Made by a program: the position numbers and the translations under genes
Shown: positions 9,956 to 19,204 of the stretch, piece after piece
How the letters are laid out: the number at the start of each line of letters is the position of its first letter
Numbering within the stretch: position 1 is the stretch's first letter
Source: Capsaspora owczarzaki ATCC 30864
Lineage: Eukaryota > Opisthokonta > Filasterea
DNA length: 64,000 bases
NCBI RefSeq assembly: GCF_000151315.2
Contig: NW_011887306.1
Coordinates: 206,069 to 270,068 of the forward strand
Direction: 5' to 3'
The notes under the pieces: generated by a model
What the model was told of the DNA's origin: nothing
Seen by the model: the letters and a program-made list of their open reading frames with translations, nothing else
Databases searched by the model: none

Positions 9956-12282
9956 TTACAACAGATCGATGTTAACGCACAGGGCAAATTGCTGAGCTGC
10001 GTCAACCTCAGCTGGCCGTGTCCCGAGCATACGACCATCCGTCTGGCGCGGAAACGTCGGGTAAATGTTACTGGGCACCACAAAATAGAGCACCGCGGGA
10101 CCCTCTTGTTGCGGCATGAGAGAGATTGCCTGCAGAAAGCCTTCCGATTTGACGGGGTGCGATCGGCTGACAGTCATCTGCAGAAAGACATTCGGAGAAA
10201 TAATGGCGTCAACAGCTGCCAAATTACGAGTGATCGGATTGTAGTAGCGGTCGGGTATGCTGAGATCAATCTCAGTCAACTGGCGGAAATTGATGCAAGT
10301 GAGCCGCGGCAACCGCAACTCGTCACTGACGCCTGTTTCAAGATGACGTCTAGGGAATGTGCCACCTGTCTGAAGAAAATTGGACGCGTACTCCTCAAAA
10401 AGCTGCCCACGGAGCGATGCGTGCTCTGGGTTGTCCGCCGCAGCGCTGAGAAAGCGCCGAAGTCGATCTCTCTCCTCGGTCCGGAACTTTCGAAAAACTT
10501 GCTCGCTAACCCATTTGGAGGCAAACCTCAGGCGGTAACGCGAATAGGGTAGAATACGCCTGCCGCACTCATCAACAGGCCGGTTGGGATCGAGGGGCAG
10601 CACGTCGATATAGAGCACACGATGCAAGATGCCTCACTTGCCAGGTTTTCGACGTCAGAGTTGATGACCTTTTGAAAGACGCATCCAGCAATGGCGTCCT
10701 GGATACGTTGACGACCGCCAAGCTTTGGATGCAGTACCTCACGCGCGATGCCACCCCAGCACAAAAACACACTTCTGGCAGACTGCAAGTACGCGCCGGC
10801 CTCCCGTGTAGCCATGGTTGTTGCAAACCGTTGCAAGTAAGCCTCGATCTCGAGTTCTGACCACACTGGCATGAACAGCACAAAACCGCCGTCCTTTTCA
10901 AGCTCCTTGTAAATTGGGCGAAACGGGTTTGTGACGAGCAGAACTTTAGCGGAGCCGTAGCGACGTGGGGGATTGGCATCTACAATGAGCCAGACTTGTC
11001 CGTTGCGGAGAGTGTCCTTAACACCATGGTGGCTGTAAGAAGCAGACCCATCGGCACGCAAAAGATAACGCCGCTCTTGGTACCTTCCCGTAGCAGCCGG
11101 CTCATAGACAAACGGCAACGAAACATTGTTTTCCCTGTTCTGCCGAAAGATGCGGTACAAAAAGTACGCCGAGAAGGCTGTCTTGCCGATGCCAGGGTTG
11201 CCAGTGACAATCCAGTTCGTCCAAAGCGCGTTTGCAGCGTCGGTGATCACGTCGAAGAGTCCTTCGTAGCTCTCGCGAACCATGAGGACGGAACCCAAAT
11301 TAGGATCGCCCAGCCAGAACACGTTTGCAGGAAGAACTAGGAACAGTACGCTGACACTCTCGAGTTCGAGTCGCTGCTCGTTCACCTCGCCACGATGAAG
11401 CGCGCGCCAAAATCTGGCCAGCTCGTCGTCCTCATCCACTACCAACCGGGGGGTCACAATGTGAGCAAGCAGTGCTGCTCTCAGTCTCGAAACCTCCAAA
11501 CAGAGAGAACAATACTCACACGGAAGCTCGCCTTGAAGTTGGATCGTAAGTTGGATCGTAAGCCGTCGATTTTCTTCTGCAAGTCGCCGATTTTCTTCTT
11601 GAAGAGCTACAAGTGCTTGATGATCTGTCATTCGGTTGACAACAAAGACGCGCAAACACATTGATAATGAGGCTCCATGTGCAAGACCAAGAACTGGACA
11701 AGGCTGACATACCTGGTCGAGCATTTGCCCTGGCAAGCAAAAGTTGAGTCGTGGGGCAATAGTTGCCAGCCAGCTCTGCGCTTGATTCGCATGCTGCTGC
11801 TCCTGTGCGACATTTTCTGCATCGCGTGCAGCCGTTGCAAGGTCCTCGTACTGTCGCACACGTTCGCGGCTTTCCGCCAGTGTTGTGTTCAATCGGGCAA
11901 TCTCGGCCTGCAGCCTTTCTCGCCCGACCGCAACCGGCGGCAGTTGCTCCACTGGACTTCGCTCGGAGAACGGTCTGCAGCTGGTCGCCGAACAGAAATC
12001 TCTTGGCGGTCTTGGCGGTCTTGGCTGTGCGACATTCGACAAAAGAAGAAAGAAAAAACACAATACAGACTGTTCATGCCTTGCATTTTGAACAAACCAC
12101 GCACTGTTGTCTCTCAGCATGGAACCCTTTCTCAGATAAAGACAACGCAGGAGAAGTGGGCGTTGCGTGACAAACAACGCATCAACAAAGCTGCCAAGTA
12201 GCATTCGAAAAAATCGATTCAAAAAGAAAAGCCGTGAAGCCAATTGAGCGTGTATTTCAGTTGAAAATGCTGAAGCGGGCAT
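9956..12282 (-). CDS. Crinkler/RHS-type P-loop NTPase plus nuclease-like protein, frameshifted
   Basis: Two overlapping minus-strand reading frames form one protein of the Crinkler/RHS (CR) effector family. The first frame (to 10528) holds a coiled coil (RLAEENRRLTIQLT), then the CR landmarks FWLGDPNLGS, VRESYEGLFD, the Walker A region TGNPGIGKTAFSAYFLYR, WLIVDANPP (Walker B-like), LVTNPFRPIYK, FMPVWSELEIEAYL and FLCWGGIAREVL. The second frame (9956-10627) continues with YRLRFASKWVSEQV, GQLFEEYASNFL and an AAVDA...FLQMTVSRSHPVK block, the conserved core of the C-terminal restriction-endonuclease-like domain. The frame changes near 10630, after DVENLAS, and no plausible intron fixes it. A small indel (decayed gene or assembly error) is likeliest. 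The 5' end is uncertain: ATG 11631 gives a compact start, but an open coiled-coil stretch runs up to about 12025 behind a good acceptor. It sits between LRR-A and LRR-B, breaking the tandem. Confidence 0.7.
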
Positions 12283-12356
12283 CGAAACAAACGGATATCA
12301 GAGCAAATTGTGCGAGAATGGCAGGGCAAAAGAGTTGCAGACTCGGGTGAATAATG

Positions 12357-14817
12357 CTAGTTTTCGATCAACGCGTAGTCGACGCTCCCGGTCTGCGTGG
12401 AAGGTAGGACAGCAATCGTCGCGTAGGCGGTTGCTGAGGACGGGGGCGGCGCACGAACAGACGAGGCATGGGGCAGCGACGGGTTGGCGTACTCGACAGT
12501 GGAGGCAGTTGCTTCAGCATACAGCAGTTCCGACGAATCAGCAAAAGCCTGGGGCGTCGAGCCAACATCCTCGTACAGGGCGTTCTTGCCAGGAGCAGAC
12601 AACACTTCATAGGTTGGATTCAAAACGTTGGTCCCCGAGTCGATGCGATCAGCCGACTGGTAAGTCGGTTCGGAGCCGGATGGTGATTGGCGTAATTTGG
12701 TGGCCGTGCTGGTGGTTGCCAACGCGGTTGGCGAGCGACGACGTCGGAAGGCCACAAACAGCGCAGCCAACAAGAAGAGAGCTAGCACGCCAATGACGAC
12801 TCCAAGAATGATGGGCAAAGTGGACGCATCACTTGATTCCTTTGGAACATTGGACGCAGCAGATGCAGCCGATGTCTGCCATGCAAAAGATGAAGAAGAA
12901 GCACTGGCAGCTGACGTGGATGCATGCGAGGCAATTGAGGTTGATGATACACTAGCGAGGGAAGCAAACGAAGCCGAGTGCGCTGAGGCAGCGGAAGTTA
13001 GAGACGCAACCGAAGCAGAATGCGTGGACGCGACTGAAACAATGGAAGCGACGGAAGCGACGGAAGCGACGGAAGCGACGGAAGCAGATGCGATGGACAC
13101 AAGTGGAACGCATGATCCACTCAGCATGCCATAACCTTCATAGCACTGAGTGCACACAGTGGATGAAGTGCAGAACAGACAATTGCTCGGGCAGCACGAG
13201 CCGGACCCAGCGGCAAAGCAGGTGGCACAAGCTGTGTCACACTCTGTAGCATAACTTTCAGTGACATGACACTCAAACTTACGGTATGGTGCGGATACAT
13301 CGCCGTATGTGCTGGGCGGGGCGACAGTGTTCCCTCCAAAGGTAAAGTTGTTGGGTTGCAGCGATTGGAGCCACGGGCTCGACAAATACAACCCATTGGG
13401 CAAGCCCATAAACAGACCGGGCGGCAAGGTGGTGAAGGGATTGCCATCCAAAAACCTGAAAGCACCACAAAGTCGGAGACGAATCGAATGCCCACAATAA
13501 GAGTGCTTGCTTACAAGTGAGTCAGCTCAGTCAGGCCTGTGAATGCGTCTGCGGGAATGCTGGTGATCTGGTTGCCATGCAGAAATCTACCAATACAGCA
13601 GCGTCGCAAACGAGTGAGCAATTCGTTCGATTGTTCACGTCTTTGCTCACTTACAAATGTGTCAGCGCGGTGAGGCCTGCAAATAGGTTTGCAGAAACGC
13701 TGGTGATTTGGTTGTTCGAAAGTGCTCTGCGGATAGAATTGCAAACGAATGAGCTGCGTTGTGTGATTCTTCCTGTCGTTGCTTGCTTACAAGTACATCA
13801 GCGAGGTGAGGCCTGCGAATGTGGTTGCGGAAATTTCGGTGAGCTGGTTGCCGTATAGAGTTCTACAAATGGAAACGTGCACGAACGAGTCAGAATTTTT
13901 TGCGTGTGTGAATCCTTCAGTATTTGCTCGCCTACAAGTCTGTCAGCTCAGTCAGGCCTGTGAATGTGTTTTCGGGAATATTGGTAAACTGGTTGACGTA
14001 TAGATGCCTTTTGATGGAGTCGTAAACGAGTTAGTTGTTGGTGCCTGATTCATCATTTTTCATGGCTTGCGTACAATTGCTTCAGCGCAGTCAGGCTGGT
14101 GAATGCGTTGTCTGGAATGCTGGTGATCTGGTTGCCGCCTAGGCTCCTTCAGAATGAGTCGCAAACGAGTGAGCGGTTTTTTGTGCAATTCTTCTTGTCG
14201 TTGCTTGCGTACAAGAAATTGAGTGCAGTGAGGTCGTCGAAAGTGTTTGCTGGAATACTGGTGACCTGGCTGTTGAACAGAGATCTACAAAAGGAGTTGA
14301 GACACTTGTATGTGAGATTCTGCCAATAGTTGCTTTCCTTACAGGTAAGTCAGCGCCGTCAGGCCTGTGAATGCGTTTCGGATATGCTGGTGAGCTGCTG
14401 GTTGCCGCTCAGATCCCTACAGACAGAGTCGTCATCAAGTGAGTCATTTGAGTGTGATTCTCCACGCCGTGGCTCACTTACATATGTGTCAGTGCGGTCA
14501 GGCCTGTGAATGCGTGCGCGGCAATGCTGGGAATGCTGTTGCCTCCCAGATTTCTGTCGGCCGGATATCAATCAGGAGGGCAATGCTTCAATTCATACTC
14601 ACCTCAGCAACAACACTCACAGGCTCGTCGTGTCGACTGGGATGCCGCTCGGAATGGTTGTGAGAGATCGGCCAGTGCAATCGACAGTAGTAGGGTTCGA
14701 GCAGTCGCACACACTGCAAGCCTCGTCTGCTTGCGCCATCTGGCAGTGATGTGTCACGCAGAACAGCAGCAGCAGCAGCAGCAGCAGCTGACAAACGGTA
14801 AACCCGCTTGATGTCAT
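12357..14817 (-). CDS. LRR-B: LRR transmembrane receptor with ITAM-like tail; one frameshifted cassette
   Basis: Exon 1 is 14817-14621, followed by eight LRR exons between 14553 and 13515, a cap exon 13455-13283 and a last exon 13243-12357. The layout matches LRR-A: a signal peptide with a CAG-encoded Leu run, a C-x2-C-x-C-x6-C N-cap, LRRs, a PPGLFMGLP cap, a Cys-rich module, a long Ser/Ala/Val stalk, a span after LPIILG and a basic RRRR stop. Tail tyrosines lie in NPTY(EVL), YEDV, YAEA, YANP, YATI and YALI. YATI-x12-YALI meets the full ITAM consensus, YEVL-x8-YEDV is a near fit, and NPTY fits a PTB-domain site. The LRR exon at 14343-14416 is 74 nt (a one-base loss and a three-base gain) and runs into a stop after SETHSQA. 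If it is included, the protein ends early. If it is skipped, the frame is kept. It may therefore be a recent pseudogene or depend on exon skipping. Confidence 0.78.
13040..13090. repeat. 9-bp tandem repeat in the LRR-B stalk
   Basis: A unit GGAAGCGAC repeats about five times and encodes reiterated Val-Ala-Ser on the minus strand. It lengthens the extracellular stalk of LRR-B relative to LRR-A and LRR-C and should be length-variable. Confidence 0.7.
13515..14553 (-). repeat. Array of eight LRR exon cassettes (LRR-B)
   Basis: Cassettes lie at 13515-13586, 13655-13726, 13791-13862, 13936-14007, 14075-14146, 14213-14284, 14343-14416 (74 nt, broken) and 14482-14553. All but the broken one are 72 nt with phase-2 borders. 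The array is six cassettes shorter than those of LRR-A and LRR-C. Confidence 0.8.
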
Positions 14818-15844
14818 CTGTAAGGGACATTGAAAGAGTCAGCTCGTCACGACAGACAAAGTCGAGCCTTGTATGAGTTTTTGGTATTTGTTGGGCAGAG
14901 ATGAAGCGCGTCGGCCGCTACTCACTCTCCCCTCCCAAGTGCGCGCTTCTTGATCGTATTCACTGTTTTTTCGTTGCCAGATTGCGCCCCCGAAGAGGGA
15001 CAGAGCGGCGGAGAGAGGACGACCGCATTCGGATGGATTGGTTTGTTGTTGTTGCTGTTTTTGTTGGGGTGTTTTTGGTGTGTTTTGTTTGTTGTTTTGT
15101 ACGTTGGGTTCCATGCGAATCCCGCTGCTCCTTCAGGCCCGTCACTTCCACTGCTCGACTCGATTCACTTGCTGCAACAGAAGGGGGAGCCCATCTGAGG
15201 ATCAGAGCGGCTGGGTGAGGAGGAATCAGAAAGAGCCAGACGTGCATGCAGAACACGTCATTGTATTGTTTTGTTTTGTTGCTTTGTTGACAACACACCC
15301 CGTGTGTGCGCCTTTGCGCCGTAGCTCCACTCTTTCAAAAGCACCCAGATCATCGAAAGAGAAGAGTAGGTCGCTCATTCGTGGGGTTGGCGATGCGCAG
15401 TGGCTTACATTTGCTGAACCACAAAGAGGTGCGAAAAGCCTAAACCAAAAGTAGAATGAACAAACAAAAGGCGCAACCAAAAGTAGAATGACCGGCCACC
15501 CATCGCGATCTATTCGCCATTGTGTTGATGATGCATTCGCTCATCCCTTCTTGGCCTGCTTCTCGACTCTGTGTGCGCCCGAGTCATCACAGTTTGGCCC
15601 CATGTGAAAGAAACGACGCATTCCTTCAAGCCCAACAGGGATGGCCAAACAGACGACTCATCCAAAAACAATACACAAAACAATGTCGTGACGTCACGAT
15701 CCTATTTCGAGTGCTATTGTATTTCCGTTGAAAATGCTGAAACGGGTATCGAAGCAAACGGATATCAGAGCGAAACGCGCGAGAATGGCAGGGCAGAAAG
15801 AGCTGCATGACAAGGACAGGAAATTCAAACTCGGGCGAACCATG
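14818..15844. other. Upstream flank of LRR-B and 3' flank of LRR-C
   Basis: No gene is visible. The LRR-B side carries GT/T-rich blocks (15030-15110) and segments homologous to the LRR-A and LRR-C flanks. The part at 15728-15844 is closely similar to 12256-12357, the sequence just downstream of LRR-B (GTTGAAAATGCTGAA... to CATGCTAGTTTTC), so the duplicated unit included 3' flanking DNA. Confidence 0.55.
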
Positions 15845-18800
15845 CTAGTTTTCAATCAAAGTGTAGTCGACATTCTCGGTCTGCGTGGAAGGTACGACAG
15901 CAATCGTCGCGTAGGCGGTTGCTGAGGACGCGGGCGGCGCACGAAAAGACGAGGCATGGGGCAGCGACGGGTTGGCGTACTCGACACCAGAAGCTGCTGC
16001 TTCAGCATACAACAGTTCGGACGAATCCACAGGAGCATGGGGCTGCGAGCTGACATGTTCGTACAAGCCGTTGATGCTGGTAGCAGACAATGTATTGTAC
16101 GTTGGATTGGCGGCCACCATGTCATTGGCTGGATGCAAAGCGTTGAGCACCATGGAACTGTGATCAGCAGAATGGTCAGTCGGTCCGGAGCCGGAAGTGA
16201 GTTCGCGCAGTTTGATGGCCGTGCTGGTGGTTGCCAACGCCGTTGGCGAGCGACGACGCCGAAAGGCCACAAACAACGCAGCCAACAAGAAGAGCGCCAA
16301 CACGCCAATGACGACTCCAAGAATGATGGGCAAAGTGGATGCATCGCTTGACTCGTTTGGAGCATTGGACGCAGCAGATGCAGCAGATGTCTGCCATGCA
16401 AAAGATGCAGAAGAAGCACTGGCGACTGATGCGGATGCCTGAGATGCAATTGAAGCTGAAGATGCAGTCGCAACGGACGCCCAGGCAGCGGAAATATCAG
16501 AGGCAATCGAGGGTGCCGAGGCAGATTGCGTGGACGCAGCCGAAGCGACCGAAGCAATGGAAGCAAGAGGAACACAAGATCCACCCAGCATGCCATAACC
16601 GTCATAGCACTGAGTGCAGGGATGGGACGAATTGCATGTCAGACAATTGATCCCGCAACACGCACTGGACCCAAAGTCGTAGCACGTGGCACAGGTTGTG
16701 TCACACGCTGCGGTACACATGTCAGTGAAATGCTTGATGGTAATTGCAGTCATCTCGAAACTTACAGTACGGCGTTGCTGCACTGCCGTAGGTGCTGGGC
16801 GGAGCGACAGTATTCCCACCAAACGTAAAGTTGTTGGGGCTCAGATTGGGCATAAAGGATGATGACAAAAGCAAGCCATATGGCAGGCCCTTGAACAGAC
16901 CAGGGGGCAAAGTGGTCAAGGGATTATTTTCCAAAGGCCTAAGTGAAATTGAAGTGAGCGGCGAATCAAACAGACGCAATGAGAGCCCTTCCTTACAAGC
17001 GGTGCAGCGTAGTCAGGCTTGTGAATGCGTTTGCGGGAATGCTGGTGATCTGGTTGTCGTTCAGACTCCTACATAGCAAGTCGCGAACGAGTGAGCCGTT
17101 GGTCTATTCTTCATGCAGCTGCTTGCTTACAAGGTATCCAGCGCAGTCAGGCTTGCGAATGCGTCTGCTGGGATGCTGGTGATCTGGTTGTCTGATAAAT
17201 CCCTGCCAATGAATGGAAACACACTGAGTCGGTTGTGCGTGATGATGTTTGTCTGTGCTTGCTTACAAGATCGTCAGCGCAGTCAGAACTGCGAATGTGT
17301 TTGCAGAAATGCTGGTGATCGAGTTGTTGTTCAGGGACCTATCGATGGAGTCGCCAAGAACGCGTGAGCTTTTGTGAAAACAGTACATACATGGTTCGTC
17401 GGGATTTTTTATTGCTTACATCTCAGTCAGAACAGTCAGGCCGGCGAACGCGCTTGTGGAAATGCTCGAAATCTGGTTGGTGGTCAGAAATCTACAGGTG
17501 GAGTCGCCATGAATGAGTGATTTGTCAGTTTTCATGTCTTTCCGGCCGTACAAGTAATTCAGCGTGGTCAGGCCTGAAAATGTGTTTGCAGAAATGGTGG
17601 TAATCTGGTTGCCATTGAGATTCCTGTAGATAGAGCGCCAACAAGTGAGCCATTTATGTGAGATTCCTGTCGTTGCTTGCTTACAAGAGCCGGAGCGCAG
17701 TCAGGCCTGAAAATGTGCTTGCAGAAATGGTGGTGATACGATTGTCGGTTAGATCCCTACAGAAACAGTCGCAATGAGTGAGTCGTCTGTGGGAGATTCC
17801 TCATGTCGTTGCTTGCTCACAAGTGCGTCAGCGCCGTCAGGCCAGTGAAAGCGTCAACGGACGTGTTGGTGATCTGATTGTTGGTTAGATCCCTACAGAA
17901 AGAGTCGCAATGAGTGAGCCATTTATGTGAGATTCCTCATGTCTTTGCTTGCTTACAAGAACGTCAGCGCGGTCAGGCCAGTGAAAGTGTTTGCGGGAAT
18001 GCTGGCGATCTGGTTGGTGTGCAGACTCCTAAGATAGTCGCAGCGAGTGAGTCGCCTGTGTGATTATACATGAAAATTGCGCTAAAGCTCATTTCATGTT
18101 GTAAAGATTACGCTGTCAGCTCTGATTGCTTAATGTCCACTAAGCAATTATCGCTGCCAGCTCATCTTCACTAAGCATGTCTTTGCTTGCTTACAAGAAC
18201 GTCAGCGCGGTCAGGCCAGTGAAGGTATTTGCGGGAATGCTAGTGAACTGGTTGAAGTCCATATACCTGCCAATGGAATGGCAAATGAGTGAGGTCATGC
18301 CGCTTGAGTGATTCTTCATGCCTTTACGAACAAATTTTTCAGCATAGTCAGGCCGATAAATGTGTCTGCGGGAAAACTGGTGATCAGGTTACTACGCAGA
18401 TCCCTATAAATGCAGAAGAATAGCAAAACCAGTGAGCCGCATGTGTGTGATTCTTCATGTCTTGCCTGGCTTACAATTGTATCAACGCAGTCTGGCTTGC
18501 GAATGCAGAGGTGGGAATGCTGGTGATCTGGTTGTAGTTCAGAAACCTGCCGATGTAATGGCAAACGAGTGAGCTCACGCCGCTTGTGTTATTCTTCATG
18601 CCTTTGCTTACAATTCCCTCAGAAAAGTCAGGCCTATAAATGTGTCTGCGGGAAAGCTGGTGATCTGATTGTAGTTCAGAAACCTGCCGATGTAATGGCA
18701 AACGAGTGAGCTCACGCCGCTTGTGTGATTCTTCATGCCTTTGCTTACAATTCCCTCAGAAAAGTCAGGCCTATAAATGTGTCTGCGGGAAAGCTGGTGA

Positions 18801-19204
18801 TCTGATTGGTTTTTAACTCCCTTCAGATGGAGGTGCAGTCGAGTGAGCCGCCTGAGTGTGATTGTTCATATCTTTGCTTGCTTACAGCCGAGTCAGCGCA
18901 GTCAGACCTGCGAATGCGCTTGCGGAAATGATGGTGATCGAGTTGTTGTTCAGGTACCTATCGACCGTATGTCAATGAGGGCGATGCTTTAATTCAAGCT
19001 CGACGGCAACGCTTACAGTTGCGTCGTGGTGCCGGGGATTGCACTTGGAATGGTTGTCAGAGATTTGCCGTTGCAATTGACAGTAGTTCCTGAGCAAGTA
19101 CACACGCCGCTGGTGCCACAGGCATCGACTGCTTGCGCCAGCTGGACGCGATTGATCACGCAGAACAGCAGAAGCAGGAGCAGGGGAAATCCTTTGGGCG
19201 TCAT
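15845..19204 (-). CDS. LRR-C: LRR transmembrane receptor with ITAM-like tail
   Basis: Seventeen exons close in frame to 743 residues: exon 1 at 19204-19017, fourteen 72-nt LRR exons between 18957 and 16997, a cap exon 16938-16766, and a last exon 16707-15845. It has a signal peptide (MTPKGFPLLLLLL), a C-x5-C-x-C-x6-C N-cap, LRRs, a PPGLFKGLP cap, a Cys-rich module (CDTTCATC, CCGINCLTC, CTQCYDGYGML), a Ser/Ala stalk, a span after LPIILG and an RRRR stop. Tail tyrosines lie in NPTY(NTL), YEHV, YAEA, YANP, YATI and YTLI. YATI-x12-YTLI is a complete ITAM, NPTY a PTB-type site, and VDYTLI also fits the looser ITIM pattern. The LRR exon at 18332-18403 uses an unusual GTTCGT donor. Sequence likeness of tail and membrane span pairs it with LRR-B more closely than with LRR-A. 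Confidence 0.86.
18029..18194. other. Over-long LRR-C intron with a small inserted hairpin sequence
   Basis: This intron is 166 bases, while its neighbours are about 60 to 80. The extra part (about 18065-18175) is unlike the other introns and contains an 8-bp inverted repeat, ATTGCTTA (18125-18132) and TAAGCAAT (18141-18148), flanked by near-repeats CGCTGTCAGCT and CGCTGCCAGCT. It could be a tiny inserted element. No target duplication is clear. Confidence 0.45.
18530..18804. repeat. Recent 137-bp tandem duplication of an LRR exon plus intron
   Basis: About 137 bases starting near 18530-18540 recur almost without change from about 18667-18677. The only interior difference I see is one base in the intron (TGTTATTC against TGTGATTC). 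The unit holds one complete 72-nt cassette and one intron. Confidence 0.8.

Larger units (their letters stand above)
16997..18957 (-). repeat. Array of fourteen 72-nt LRR exon cassettes (LRR-C)
   Basis: Cassettes lie at 16997-17068, 17131-17202, 17267-17338, 17420-17491, 17552-17623, 17685-17756, 17821-17892, 17957-18028, 18195-18266, 18332-18403, 18475-18546, 18612-18683, 18749-18820 and 18886-18957. All are 72 nt with phase-2 borders. The cassettes at 18612 and 18749 are almost identical copies. Confidence 0.85.

Noticed and set aside
6729-18957. Regularly spaced repeats suggesting a CRISPR-like array
   Set aside because: The repeats are 72-nt coding exons for 24-residue LRRs with GT-AG introns between them; copies diverge in a protein-like way and the genome is eukaryotic.
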